NCBI GenBank assembly: GCA_027488845.1
Contig: JAIYBC010000030.1
Location: forward strand, 62,001-126,000
Direction: 5' to 3'
Source: Verrucomicrobiales bacterium
GTDB lineage: Bacteria > Verrucomicrobiota > Verrucomicrobiia > Limisphaerales > UBA9464
Length of the DNA stretch: 64,000 bases
The notes under the pieces are model-generated. The model saw nothing but the letters and a program-made list of their open reading frames with translations. It had not been told where the DNA came from and ran no database searches. Every line of letters starts with the position of its first letter. Position 1 is the first letter of the stretch. This document shows, in pieces, positions 48,386 through 56,459 of the stretch. A program made the position numbers and the translations under genes.

Positions 48386-49312
48386 ATGCTCCCCCACTCC
48401 AAGATTTACGTCGCCGGGCACAACGGCCTTGCTGGCAGTGCCATCTGGCGGGAATTGCAACGCCAAGGTTTCACCAACCTGTTGGGTCGCCGCTCCGCGG
48501 AACTCGATCTCGCCGACACCGCTGCGGTGGACCGCTTCTTCGAAGTGGAACGGCCGGAATTCGTGTTCCTGGCGGCGGCAAAGGTCGGGGGCATCAAGGC
48601 CAACAACGATTTTCCCGGCGACTTTCTCTTCCGGAATCTCGCCATCCAAAACAACGTCATCGATGCCGCCCGTCGCTTCGGTGCGCGCAAGCTTCTCTTC
48701 CTCGGCAGTTCCTGCATCTACCCCAAACTGGCTCCCCAGCCCCTGAAGGAGGAATACCTCCTCACCGGGCCGTTGGAACCGACCAACGAGTGGTATGCCA
48801 TCGCCAAGATCGCCGGCATCAAGCTCTGCCAAGCCTACCGCCGTCAGCATGGCTGCGACTTCATCTCCGCCATGCCGACCAACCTCTATGGTCCGGGCGA
48901 CAACTACGATCCGCTTGGATCCCACGTCCTGCCGGCCCTGATCCGGCGGTTCCACGAGGCCAAGGTCGCCCAGGCGCCCAGCGTCACCTGTTGGGGCACC
49001 GGCACTCCGCTTCGCGAGTTCCTCCATTCCGACGACCTGGGCCGGGCTTTGGTCTTCCTCATGAGGAACTACTCCGAGGAACAGTTCATCAACGTCGGCT
49101 CCGGCACCGACCTGCCGATCCGCGAACTCGCCGAGACGGTGGCCCGCGTCATCGGCTATCGAGGCGAAATCCACTGGGATTCCACCAAACCCGACGGCAC
49201 CCCGCGCAAGCTCATGGACAGCTCCCGCCTCCGCGCCCTCGGCTGGCAACCCCAAGTCCCCTTCGAAGAAGGAATCGCGGGGGCGTACCGGGATTTTTTG
49301 GCTCGGGCCTGA
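48386..49312 (+). CDS. fcl: GDP-L-fucose synthase (GDP-4-keto-6-deoxymannose epimerase/reductase)
   Basis: Predicted 308 aa short-chain dehydrogenase. Converts GDP-4-keto-6-deoxy-D-mannose to GDP-L-fucose with NADPH. NAD(P)-binding motif GHNGLAGSA near residue 11, [14 protein letters not shown], active-site Ser in LGSSCIYPK near 107, Tyr137 and Lys141 in [10 protein letters not shown], then [12 protein letters not shown] and [13 protein letters not shown]. Length and motifs match Fcl/WcaG closely. Its substrate comes from gmd at 51720. Starts 17 bp after the EpsI-like stop; heptamer repeats follow its own stop. Confidence 0.96.
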   Translation: MLPHSKIYVAGHNGLAGSAIWRELQRQGFTNLLGRRSAELDLADTAAVDRFFEVERPEFVFLAAAKVGGIKANNDFPGDFLFRNLAIQNNVIDAARRFGARKLLFLGSSCIYPKLAPQPLKEEYLLTGPLEPTNEWYAIAKIAGIKLCQAYRRQHGCDFISAMPTNLYGPGDNYDPLGSHVLPALIRRFHEAKVAQAPSVTCWGTGTPLREFLHSDDLGRALVFLMRNYSEEQFINVGSGTDLPIRELAETVARVIGYRGEIHWDSTKPDGTPRKLMDSSRLRALGWQPQVPFEEGIAGAYRDFLARA

Positions 49313-49333
49313 AGGACCCGAGCCAAGGGCTTC

Positions 49334-49437
49334 AGGCGTCAGGCGTCGGGCGTCAGGCTTCAAGCAGCCTCGCCTGCCATGGCGAGGATCCGAGAATCAA
49401 GATGGGTTCTGGGTGTCAGGCTTCGGGCTTCGGGTGA
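49334..49437 (-). repeat. Inverted-orientation heptamers flanking a REP-like hairpin
   Basis: On the plus strand AGGCGTC AGGCGTC GGGCGTC AGGCTTC (49334-49361), then a hairpin CCTCGCC-TGCCAT-GGCGAGG (49368-49387), then GGGTGTC AGGCTTC GGGCTTC (49411-49431). This is the reverse complement of the GACGCCY family. It covers the end of the fcl/four-helix intergenic space and enters the four-helix gene's 3' end. Confidence 0.88.
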
Positions 49438-49852
49438 GGGTGGGAGCCGGATTTGGGCCGTCTGGGGCTCGGCGGAAGGACTTGGAACGGCTTCGGATCA
49501 GCGACCCAATCTGGGCGGCGAGGACTTCCAGTTGCTGATCCAAAGACGACTGGGTTTCCTCGGAAACAAGTCCAAGTTCCCGCGAGATCTCCAGTTGAGT
49601 GCGGAGTTCGGCGAGTGATCCGGCGGCAATGTGAAAGAATCGAACCGAATCCCGTTCGCTACCTCTGGCTTCGCCTTCTGCCAGATTGGATGGAATACTG
49701 ATGGCAGCCCGGCAGATCTGATCTCGAAGAAACCGTTCCTCAGCCAAGGGCGGTCGCCGACACAGTTGGCAGACGCAGACCGCCAGCCTCCTTCCATCCT
49801 GCCAAACCCTCAACGCTCGGTAACCTTGCGATTCGCCCTGATCGGATCTCAC
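49397..49852 (-). CDS. Four-helix bundle protein (23S rRNA intervening-sequence/S23 type)
   Basis: Predicted 151 aa. Helical protein with the family landmarks ALRVWQDGRRLAVCVCQL (usual F/LxVWQ.A..L), FLRDQICRAAISIPSNLAEG near residues 41-60, and RFFHIAAGSLAELRTQLEI. Members are encoded in 23S rRNA intervening sequences of spirochaetes and, more widely, as stand-alone genes; they bind nucleic acid or act in phage-defence/diversity contexts, without a settled function. The C-terminal tail (SPKPDTQNPS) is longer than the family and comes from repeat sequence at 49411-49431. It is the only minus-strand gene in the polysaccharide locus, placed between fcl and the YhcH-type gene. Confidence 0.85.
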   Translation of the reverse strand: MRSDQGESQGYRALRVWQDGRRLAVCVCQLCRRPPLAEERFLRDQICRAAISIPSNLAEGEARGSERDSVRFFHIAAGSLAELRTQLEISRELGLVSEETQSSLDQQLEVLAAQIGSLIRSRSKSFRRAPDGPNPAPTLTRSPKPDTQNPS

Positions 49853-49928
49853 CCCTCAATCCGATAGCCGATCCCGACAAAACCCAACGGGCCCCCAGCG
49901 CCCAAGAACGTTTTTGTATCCTCCGCCT

Positions 49929-49949
49929 GACGCCTGACGCCTGACGCCC
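49929..49949 (+). repeat. Heptamer units before the YhcH-type gene
   Basis: GACGCCT GACGCCT GACGCCC, preceded by a partial unit CCGCCT; ends 12 bp before the ATG at 49962. Confidence 0.85.
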
Positions 49950-49961
49950 AATACCTAAATC

Positions 49962-50438
49962 ATGCTCCACGCCACTCTCTCCGATCCCGGCACTTGGATG
50001 CCCTTGCTCGGGCATCACCGTGTCTGGAACCGCTCCTTGGAGTGGCTCAAGGGCCTCACGCCCGAGACTCCCCTTGGTACCTACCACATCGACGGACCGA
50101 AGTGGTATGCCTCGGTCCAAACCTACGAAACGCTGCCTTCCTCGGAGTGCCGCTTTGAAAGCCACGAGGAACACATCGACATCCAATACACGATCTTGGG
50201 TTCCGAGGTGATCGACTGGATCGAACGCGCCAGCCTCCAACCCGACGGACCCTTCGCCAACGACGTCCAGTTCTGGAAGGCTCCCGAAGAGTCCAAGGTC
50301 AGCCACGTGACCAATGAAGCCGGCCGCTTCTCCGTCTTTTTCCCATCCGATGCCCACCGTCCCAAGGGCCGTGACCCTCGGTTTCCCGACGTCCGAAAGG
50401 TCGTGATCAAGATCCACCGTTCTCTACTCGAACGGTAG
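49962..50438 (+). CDS. YhcH/YjgK/YiaL family (DUF386) protein
   Basis: Predicted 158 aa, the normal length. The cupin-like family landmarks are present: GTYHIDGPKWYASVQTYET near residue 39, RFESHEEHIDIQYTILGSE near 64, and FFPSDAHRPKG near 126. The His and Glu residues in these motifs bind metal. YhcH acts in sialic-acid catabolism and EbgC/YiaL in sugar metabolism, often as sugar mutarotases or anomerases. In a polysaccharide locus with a NeuA-like gene, an epimerase/anomerase step on a sugar intermediate is plausible but unproven. The stop codon TAG is also the first bases of a reverse heptamer block. Confidence 0.9.
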   Translation: MLHATLSDPGTWMPLLGHHRVWNRSLEWLKGLTPETPLGTYHIDGPKWYASVQTYETLPSSECRFESHEEHIDIQYTILGSEVIDWIERASLQPDGPFANDVQFWKAPEESKVSHVTNEAGRFSVFFPSDAHRPKGRDPRFPDVRKVVIKIHRSLLER

Positions 50439-50587
50439 GCTTCAGGCGACGGGCTTCAGGCATCGGGCGACGAAGTAGCAACGCCGGCCACGGCGTTGTC
50501 CCCATTGATCAAGACCTGACACCCGACGCCCGACGCCCGACACCTTCCGCCTTATGCCCGACGCCCGACACCTGACGCCCGACGCCT
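50437..50587. repeat. Composite element: reverse heptamers, hairpin, forward heptamers
   Basis: Reverse units AGGCTTC AGGCGAC then GGGCTTC AGGCATC GGGCGAC (50437-50471); hairpin GTAGCAACGCCGGCCACGGC.. with stem CAACGCC/GGCGTTG (50479-50498) and trailing TCCCC; forward units GACACCC GACGCCC GACGCCT-type (50518-50545) and GACGCCC GACACCT GACGCCC then GACGCCT (50560-50587). The two unit blocks are inverted relative to each other. The element starts inside the yhcH-type stop and ends inside the hldD coding region. Confidence 0.9.
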
Positions 50588-51570
50588 CGATTGTGGTCAC
50601 CGGTTCCGCCGGCTTCATTGGGGGCCAGTTGCTCAAGGCGCTCGCGGCGCAGCACGCGATCTCGGACCTGATCGCCGTCGATCACCCGCTGCGCGATTCC
50701 CGCTCGGAGAACCTCCAGGTGGCGCCGGGTGTCCGCTTCCTGGATCACCATCAGTTCCTGGCGGCCTTGGAAGCGGGCGTCCTCAGACCTTCGGTGATCT
50801 TCCATCTCGGTGCCTGCAGCTCCACGACCGAGACCAATTGGGATTACCTCGCCGACAACAACCTCCGCTATTCCCAAAGGCTCTGGAACTGGTGCGCGCA
50901 GAACGGAGCGCGCTACCTTTATGCTTCCAGCGCCGCGACGTATGGCGACGGCGAGAATGGCTTCGACGATACAGTCCCTCTGGACCGCCTTCGGCCCCTC
51001 AATCTCTACGGGAAGTCCAAGCACGACTTCGACCTGTGGGTCGAGGCCCAGAAGACGGCGGGGATCGCAGGCCCGAGTCAGTGTGTCGGCTTCAAGTTCT
51101 TCAACGTCTTCGGTCCTGGTGAGGCCCATAAGGGCCGCATGGCCTCGATGGTTTTCCACGGCTACCACCAGATCCGCGCCGGCGGTCGTGTGAAGCTCTT
51201 CCAATCCCACCGCGAGGGCTATGCTGATGGCGGTCAGCTCCGGGACTTCATCTACGTCAAGGACGTCGTCCGAGTGATGCTGGCCTTCGCCGCCCGACCG
51301 GAAGTCTCCGGGCTCTTCAACCTGGGTACCGGCAGAGCCCATTCCTTCCGGGAACTGCTCGAGGCCACCTTCGCCGCCATGGGCTTGGAGCCGCAGATCG
51401 ATTACGTCCCCATGCCCGAGGACCTGCGCGGGAAGTACCAGTACTTCACCCAAGCCACCATGGCCCGCACCCTCGCCGCCGGCATCCCCTACCTACCGAC
51501 TACGCTGGCGGATGCGGTTGCCGACTATGTGGCGCTGCTCAAGCAGGGAGCCTTTGAGCATAGAGCATAG
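50554..51570 (+). CDS. hldD: ADP-L-glycero-D-manno-heptose 6-epimerase
   Basis: Predicted 338 aa. Epimerises ADP-D-glycero- to ADP-L-glycero-D-manno-heptose for lipopolysaccharide core or heptose polymers. NADP-binding [18 protein letters not shown] near residue 13, [17 protein letters not shown] near 87, [11 protein letters not shown] near 130, Tyr and Lys in [11 protein letters not shown] near 153, and [20 protein letters not shown]. Residues 1-11 ([11 protein letters not shown]) are encoded by heptamer units, and the C-terminus KQGAFEHRA by the second 7-bp family, so both ends of the ORF lie in repeats. The only other near start, GTG at 50593, would remove the first beta strand. The hldE partner is not in the window. 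Confidence 0.95.
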   Translation: MPDARHLTPDASIVVTGSAGFIGGQLLKALAAQHAISDLIAVDHPLRDSRSENLQVAPGVRFLDHHQFLAALEAGVLRPSVIFHLGACSSTTETNWDYLADNNLRYSQRLWNWCAQNGARYLYASSAATYGDGENGFDDTVPLDRLRPLNLYGKSKHDFDLWVEAQKTAGIAGPSQCVGFKFFNVFGPGEAHKGRMASMVFHGYHQIRAGGRVKLFQSHREGYADGGQLRDFIYVKDVVRVMLAFAARPEVSGLFNLGTGRAHSFRELLEATFAAMGLEPQIDYVPMPEDLRGKYQYFTQATMARTLAAGIPYLPTTLADAVADYVALLKQGAFEHRA

Positions 51571-51711
51571 AGCACGGAGCTTTGTGCCGACAGGTCCCAT
51601 TGCATAGCTCCCTGCCCCCTGCCCCAAGCTCCCTGCTGCTAAATCCCCATTTCTCGGCCCCTCGGACCCCGTCCCGTCTCCCCGACGCCCGACGCCCGAC
51701 GCCTGAATCCC
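51541..51711. repeat. GCTCCCT-family units and forward heptamers between hldD and gmd
   Basis: AGCAGGGAGC and GAGCATA GAGCATA GAGCACG units (51542-51576, overlapping the hldD 3' end); inverted AGCTCCCTGCCCCCTGCCCC and AGCTCCCTGCTGC near 51606-51642; then GACGCCC GACGCCC GACGCCT GAATCCC (51684-51711), ending 8 bp before the gmd ATG. Confidence 0.85.
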
Positions 51712-51719
51712 ATAAAACC

Positions 51720-52733
51720 ATGAGCAAAAAAGCACTAGTCACTGGCATCACCGGACAAGATGGATCCTATCTCGCGGAGCTTCTCCTCGAGAAGGGCTAC
51801 GAAGTCCATGGCATCATCCGTCGCGCGTCGACGTTCAACACGTCGCGACTCGACAATATCTACAGCGACCCGCACTACCCGAAGACCCAGCTGCATCTCC
51901 ACTACGGGGACCTCAGCGACGGTTCCAACCTCGCGCGCCTTCTGGGCAAAATCCAGCCCGACGAGGTCTACAACCTCGCGGCGCAGAGCCACGTCCGGGT
52001 CAGTTTCGACGCGCCCGAGTACACCGCCGACATCACCGGCACCGGCACCGTCCGTCTTCTGGAAGCCATCCGTGAGATCGGCATCAAGCCGCGGTTCTAT
52101 CAGGCCAGCTCCAGCGAGATGTACGGCCTCGTCCAAGAAGTGCCGCAGAAGGAAACCACGCCGTTCTACCCGCGCAGTCCGTATGGATGCGCCAAGGTGT
52201 ATTCCTACTGGGTTACCGTGAACTACCGCGAAAGCTACGGCATGCACGCCAGCAACGGCATCCTCTTCAATCACGAGAGCCCGCGGCGCGGTGAGACCTT
52301 CGTGACCCGCAAGATCACCCGCGCAGCGGCCCACATCAAACTGGGCCTCCAGGATAAGCTCTTCCTCGGCAACCTCGATTCGAAGCGCGACTGGGGTTAC
52401 GCCAAGGAGTACGTCGAGGCCATGTGGCTCATGCTGCAGCAACCGGAAGGCGACGACTACGTCGTGGCCACCAACGAGACCCACACCATCCGGGAATGCT
52501 TGGATGTCGCTTTCGCCCGTCTGGATCTCGATTGGAAGAAGTACGTGGAGATCGACCCGCGCTACTACCGCCCGGCCGAGGTGGACCTCCTGATCGGGGA
52601 CTACTCCAAGGCCAAGCAGAAGCTCGGCTGGGAACCGAAGACCACCTTCAAGGGTCTGATTGAGTTGATGACGGACGCCGACCTGAAGCTCCTGCAGGAC
52701 CAGATCGCCGGAAAAGTGCCGCGTTCGGTCTGA
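51720..52733 (+). CDS. gmd: GDP-mannose 4,6-dehydratase
   Basis: Predicted 337 aa. Makes GDP-4-keto-6-deoxy-D-mannose from GDP-mannose, the substrate of fcl at 48386. Landmarks: [20 protein letters not shown] near residue 9, [35 protein letters not shown], active-site ASSSEMYG near 131 (Ser in place of the usual Thr), Tyr and Lys in [28 protein letters not shown] and [20 protein letters not shown]. Full length. A strong cluster partner of fcl, separated by the yhcH-type and hldD genes. Confidence 0.97.
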   Translation: MSKKALVTGITGQDGSYLAELLLEKGYEVHGIIRRASTFNTSRLDNIYSDPHYPKTQLHLHYGDLSDGSNLARLLGKIQPDEVYNLAAQSHVRVSFDAPEYTADITGTGTVRLLEAIREIGIKPRFYQASSSEMYGLVQEVPQKETTPFYPRSPYGCAKVYSYWVTVNYRESYGMHASNGILFNHESPRRGETFVTRKITRAAAHIKLGLQDKLFLGNLDSKRDWGYAKEYVEAMWLMLQQPEGDDYVVATNETHTIRECLDVAFARLDLDWKKYVEIDPRYYRPAEVDLLIGDYSKAKQKLGWEPKTTFKGLIELMTDADLKLLQDQIAGKVPRSV

Positions 52734-52898
52734 TCCAGGGCTCCGTTGGGTCCGGGGCCAGGTGCCTTGCGTGCAGCGGACTGCGCTTTCACCGTCCGAT
52801 ACTGTTCTAAGCGGACTGTGTCCTCAGCTCGAGCCGCAAACCTGCGCCCCTTCTTTCAATCTCTCTTGGCTCACCGTCTTGCCGTGAGCTTCCCAGCT

Positions 52899-52927
52899 GC
52901 GTGAGTCCGGCCCGTCTGGACTCACGC
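52899..52927 (+). promoter_or_regulatory. Perfect 10-bp hairpin in the leader of the MBL-fold gene
   Basis: GCGTGAGTCC (52899-52908) and GGACTCACGC (52918-52927) are perfect inverted repeats around a 9-base loop, ending 22 bp before the ATG at 52950. It lacks a T-run. It could be a regulator-binding site, an mRNA structure or part of the gmd terminator. The rest of the 216-bp spacer shows GCGGACTGCG/GCGGACTGTG as a direct repeat (about 52778 and 52814). Confidence 0.5.
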
Positions 52928-52949
52928 CCGCCCCGATTCCATCCCCGAT

Positions 52950-53750
52950 ATGACCGACTCCATCGAAGTCACCGCGCTGGGGCAGACGGGCTACCGTATT
53001 CGCTTCGGTTGTCACGTCGTGATGATCGATCCGTACCTCAGCAATTCGGTGGAGTCCCTTGTCGGGCCCAGCGCCCGACGGCTCCATCGCCCGCCCTTGG
53101 AGCCGTCTGCGGCCACGGACGTGGATCTCGTCCTGATCACCCACGCCCATCTGGACCATTGCGATCCGGAGACGCTGAAGCCCTTGTTCAAATCGTCGCC
53201 GAGGGCTCGGTTTGTGGCTCCAACAGTGTGCCATCCGATCCTGCAGTCGTTGGGCATCCCACATACCCGGATCCAGACGTCGCCCAACTCTTGGGGCGAA
53301 GTGCTTCCGGGTCTGGAACTCAACTCTGTTCCGTCTTGCCATCCCACGGTGCGAGTCACTCCGGCAGGCGATTTCGAGTGTGTCGGCTACGGGCTCCGCT
53401 TCGAAGGTCTCCTGCTCTACCACGCCGGTGACACCGGCGCCTCGGAAAAGGTCATCAAGGCCGTTCAAGCGTTGGGGCGCCCGGATTGGGCCTTCCTGCC
53501 CGTCAACGAATCCAACTATTTCCGATCCCGTGCCGACATCGTCGGCAACATGTCCCCCCGGGAGGCATTCCAGTTCGCCGATGAAATCGGGGCCTCTGAG
53601 GTCGTTCCTACCCACTGGGACCTCTTTCCGGACAACTGCGTTCCGCGCGAGGAGATCGAGTTGGTCTATCGCCTGAAGAGGCGGCGCCACCGTCTCAAGT
53701 TCATTCCCATCGGCTCCACCGCCCGGCTCCATCCGGTTCCGAACGACTGA
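52950..53750 (+). CDS. MBL-fold metallo-hydrolase
   Basis: Predicted 266 aa. Metallo-beta-lactamase fold with ITHAHLDHCD (HxHxDH, about residues 63-72) for two metal ions, a further His in NSVPSCHPTVRV, YHAGDTG with the bridging Asp near 166, and the C-terminal VVPTHWDLF His near 217. The closest general shape is the UlaG-like/lactonase group, but substrate residues do not identify one. It is cytoplasmic (no signal). It ends 4 bp before the GT2 gene, so the two are probably co-translated; a lactonase or phosphodiesterase step in making an unusual sugar is a possibility, not shown. Confidence 0.88.
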   Translation: MTDSIEVTALGQTGYRIRFGCHVVMIDPYLSNSVESLVGPSARRLHRPPLEPSAATDVDLVLITHAHLDHCDPETLKPLFKSSPRARFVAPTVCHPILQSLGIPHTRIQTSPNSWGEVLPGLELNSVPSCHPTVRVTPAGDFECVGYGLRFEGLLLYHAGDTGASEKVIKAVQALGRPDWAFLPVNESNYFRSRADIVGNMSPREAFQFADEIGASEVVPTHWDLFPDNCVPREEIELVYRLKRRRHRLKFIPIGSTARLHPVPND

Positions 53751-53754
53751 CCGT

Positions 53755-54636
53755 ATGCTCGCGAGTCTGGTCATCCGCACCTACAACGAAGCCCGCTATC
53801 TTCCCGAGGTCCTGCTCGCGGTCAGCGAGCAATCCGTTCCCGCCGACCAACGGGAGGTCATCCTCGTGGATTCCGGTTCCAAGGACCGCACCTTGGAGAT
53901 CGCTTCGCACCACGGGTGCCGCATCGTCCACATCCAGCAGAGCGACTTCTCCTTCGGCCGTTCCCTCAATGTTGGCTGCGAAGTCGCCCGAGGACGGAAC
54001 CTGGTCTTCATCAGCGGCCACTGCGTCCCGACCTCACCGGACTGGCTGGCCCGGTTGGTGGCACCCATCGAGGCCGGCGAGGCTGGAATCACCTACGGAC
54101 GCCAAGAGGGTGGGCCGGAAACCAAGTTCAGCGAACACATGCTGTTCGCGAAGTATTTCCCCGAGGCCGACCTGCCGCCTCCCAGCGAGTTCTTCTGCAA
54201 CAATGCCAACGCCGCGGTCCGTCGTGATCTGTGGGAGCGCCTCCGCTTCGACGAAGCGTTGACCGGCTTGGAGGACATGCACTTCGCCCGACGGGCTGTT
54301 GCCGAGGGTGGAAAGGTCCGATACGTCCCCGGATCCAGCGTGTACCACTACCACCACGAGTCCTGGCGGAAGGTGAAGATCCGGTACGAACGCGAGGCCA
54401 TCGCGCTCCAGAAGATCATGCCGGAGGTTCACGTCCACGCCTCCGACGCCGTCCGCTACTTCGTGGCCGGCGTCTTCGGCGATTGGGCCCGTGCCCTGGG
54501 TCAGAAACGCTTCCTGCGATACGCCGGGGAAATTCTCTTCTTCCGCTTCTGCCAATTCTACGGCACCTGGCGCGGCAACCACATCCACCGCCAGCTCAGC
54601 CGGAAGTCCAAGGAGAAGTACTTTTATCCGCGCTAA
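53755..54636 (+). CDS. Family 2 glycosyltransferase
   Basis: Predicted 293 aa. GT-A fold: MLASLVIRTYNEARYLPEVL, VILVDSGSKDRTLEIA (nucleotide-binding Asp near residue 40), RSLNVGCEVARGRNLVFISG (aligns with the DxD region, here carried as ISGHC), NNANAAVRRDLWERLRFDE and LEDMHFARRAVAEGG with the ED acidic pair. A helical C-terminus (FLRYAGEILFFRFCQFYGTW) may touch the membrane. It would transfer a sugar during polysaccharide assembly; donor and acceptor are unknown. Starts 4 bp after the MBL-fold gene. A perfect hairpin and heptamers follow the stop. Confidence 0.92.
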   Translation: MLASLVIRTYNEARYLPEVLLAVSEQSVPADQREVILVDSGSKDRTLEIASHHGCRIVHIQQSDFSFGRSLNVGCEVARGRNLVFISGHCVPTSPDWLARLVAPIEAGEAGITYGRQEGGPETKFSEHMLFAKYFPEADLPPPSEFFCNNANAAVRRDLWERLRFDEALTGLEDMHFARRAVAEGGKVRYVPGSSVYHYHHESWRKVKIRYEREAIALQKIMPEVHVHASDAVRYFVAGVFGDWARALGQKRFLRYAGEILFFRFCQFYGTWRGNHIHRQLSRKSKEKYFYPR

Positions 54637-54642
54637 CGCGGC

Positions 54643-54693
54643 CTTCGAGGCTTAGGCCTCGAAGAGGGCTTCAGGTTTCAGGCATCGGGCTTC
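54643..54693. repeat. Hairpin plus reverse heptamers after the GT2 gene
   Basis: CTTCGAGGC-TTAG-GCCTCGAAG (54643-54664), a perfect 9-bp stem 6 bp after the stop, then reverse units GGGCTTC AGGTTTC then AGGCATC GGGCTTC (54666-54693). No T-run. Confidence 0.8.
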
Positions 54694-54745
54694 GGGAGCC
54701 GAGAAGACGCAGAAACTCCCAAAGTCCTCCGTACCGAGCTCCAAG

Positions 54746-54800
54746 CTCTATGCTCTAGACTCCCTGCTCCCTGACGCCCGACGCCTGTCACCCGACACCT
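54746..54800 (+). repeat. GCTCCCT-family units and forward heptamers before the cytidylyltransferase
   Basis: AGCTCTATGCTCTAGACTCC then CTGCTCC units (about 54746-54772), then GACGCCC GACGCCT GTCACCC GACACCT (54773-54800), ending 7 bp before the ATG at 54808. Confidence 0.83.
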
Positions 54801-54807
54801 CTCTCAT

Positions 54808-55488
54808 ATGCACCAACTCGTCGCACTCCTCCCCATGAAGGCCCATAGCGCCCGAGTGAAGGGGAAGAACTTCCGCAACTTCGCCGGCAAGCCGCTCTTC
54901 CGGTGGATCCTCGACACCCTCTTGGAGATCCCGGAGATCGAGAAGGTCGTCATCAACACCGACGCCCGGGCCATCCTCGCCGACAACGGATTGGTGGACA
55001 CCGACCGCATCCTGATCCGGGACCGCAAGCCCGAGATCTGCGGCGATTTCGTCAGCATGAACAAGGTCTTGGCCGACGACATCGAGGCCATTCCGTCCGC
55101 GACCTACCTCATGACCCACACGACGAACCCGCTTCTGAGTTCGACCACCGTTGTGCGGGCTTTATGGGCCTTCGATCGGGCCCGGGCCGCCGGCAAGGAT
55201 TCGCTCTTCACGGTCAACAAGTTCCAAACCCGCTTCTATCGGGGCGACTGCTCGGCCATCAATCACGACCCGAACAACCTCATCCGGACCCAGGACCTCG
55301 AACCTTGGTACGAGGAGAACTCGAATCTCTACTTGTTCACCCGGGAGAGCTTCTCCACCACCAACGCCCGCATCGGCCGCAAACCGGTACTCTTTGAGAC
55401 CCCGCGCATGGAGTCCGCCGACATCGATGATCAGGAAGGCTGGGATCTGGCCGAACTGATCGCCTCCCGACCGGTCCTCGTCCGTTGA
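54808..55488 (+). CDS. NeuA-like (acylneuraminate-type) cytidylyltransferase
   Basis: Predicted 226 aa. Nucleotidyltransferase fold with LLPMKAHSARVKGKNFRNFA (about residues 7-26), the counterpart of the P-A-R-x-G-S-K-x-x-x-x-K-N motif of CMP-sialate/CMP-Kdo synthetases, then GKPLFRWILDTLLE, VINTDARAILA, YLMTHTTNPLLSSTTVVRAL (TxPL.. Mg-binding region) and DIDDQEGWDLAEL near the C-terminus. By family it activates an acidic sugar or sugar acid with CTP. The specific acid is unknown. It lies directly before a 2-hydroxyacid dehydrogenase and near an MBL-fold gene. Confidence 0.9.
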   Translation: MHQLVALLPMKAHSARVKGKNFRNFAGKPLFRWILDTLLEIPEIEKVVINTDARAILADNGLVDTDRILIRDRKPEICGDFVSMNKVLADDIEAIPSATYLMTHTTNPLLSSTTVVRALWAFDRARAAGKDSLFTVNKFQTRFYRGDCSAINHDPNNLIRTQDLEPWYEENSNLYLFTRESFSTTNARIGRKPVLFETPRMESADIDDQEGWDLAELIASRPVLVR

Positions 55489-55514
55489 ACCCCCTTTCCA
55501 CCCGAATACCAACC

Positions 55515-56459
55515 ATGGCCTTCAAAGTCCTCATCACCTGCCCGCCCATGCTGCGGGCGATCGATCGGTTCCGCGCCGAGTTTGAACGACGCGGCATCGA
55601 GATCACCACGCCCAATGTCACCCAGATCCTCAGCGAGCCTGAACTGATCGAGTTGGTTCCCCAATTCGATGGCTGGATCATCGGCGACGATCCCGCCACC
55701 CGGAAGGTCTTCACCGCCGGCAAGGCCGGGAAACTCAAGGCCGCCGTGAAGTGGGGCGTCGGCGTGGACAACGTCGACTTCGCCGCATGCAAGGACCTCG
55801 GAATCCCCATCAGCAACACCCCGGGCATGTTCGGCAAGGAAGTCGCCGACATCGCGATCGGCTACGTCGTCGCCCTCGCGCGTGAGACCTTCGCCATCGA
55901 TCGCGCGGTGAAGGCCGGCCAATGGATCAAGCCCGCCGGACAATCCCTGACCGGACTGAACGTCGCATTGGTCGGGTTCGGGGACATCGGCCGAAACACT
56001 GCCAAGCGCCTCTTGGGCTGCGAGATGAACGTGGTCGCCTACGACCCCTACTTCACCCCCGCCGCCGGCTTGGAAGCGGTCCAATCGGCAAACTGGCCCG
56101 ACCGCCTCGCCGAGGCCGACTTCGTGGTTCTCACCTGTGCGCTCACACCAGCCAACCGTCACTTGATCAATGCTTCCAGTTTGTCCGCCATGAAACCGGG
56201 CGTCCGGATCGTCAACGTCTCCCGGGGACCGCTCATCAGCGAGGGTGATTTGGCCAAGGCACTCTCCAGTGGTCACGTCCACTCTGCTGCACTAGAAGTA
56301 ATGGAGATGGAACCGTTACCAGCAACTTCTGCGCTCCGTTCCTTCGAATATAGAGTCCTATTCGGATCCCATAATGCCAGTAACACGGTCGAGGCAGTAA
56401 ATCGAACTTCCCAGAGGGCGATTGATCTGGTCTATGGATTTCTTATTGAAGTAAAGTGA
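55515..56459 (+). CDS. D-isomer 2-hydroxyacid dehydrogenase (phosphoglycerate dehydrogenase-like)
   Basis: Predicted 314 aa. NAD-binding GFGDIGRNTAKRLLG near residue 153 and the catalytic set: Arg in VNVSRGPLISEG near 237, Glu in ALEVMEMEPLP near 265 and His in GSHNASNT near 290. N-terminal substrate domain has VKWGVGVDNVDFAACKDLGI. The D-2-hydroxyacid oxidised is unknown; in this context it may make a keto acid for an unusual sugar acid. Base composition changes sharply inside the gene: hand counts give 39 G+C of 60 at 56221-56280 and 24-30 of 60 in the following rows to the stop, yet the motifs continue. The GTGA at 56456-56459 overlaps the next start. Confidence 0.92.
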   Translation: MAFKVLITCPPMLRAIDRFRAEFERRGIEITTPNVTQILSEPELIELVPQFDGWIIGDDPATRKVFTAGKAGKLKAAVKWGVGVDNVDFAACKDLGIPISNTPGMFGKEVADIAIGYVVALARETFAIDRAVKAGQWIKPAGQSLTGLNVALVGFGDIGRNTAKRLLGCEMNVVAYDPYFTPAAGLEAVQSANWPDRLAEADFVVLTCALTPANRHLINASSLSAMKPGVRIVNVSRGPLISEGDLAKALSSGHVHSAALEVMEMEPLPATSALRSFEYRVLFGSHNASNTVEAVNRTSQRAIDLVYGFLIEVK

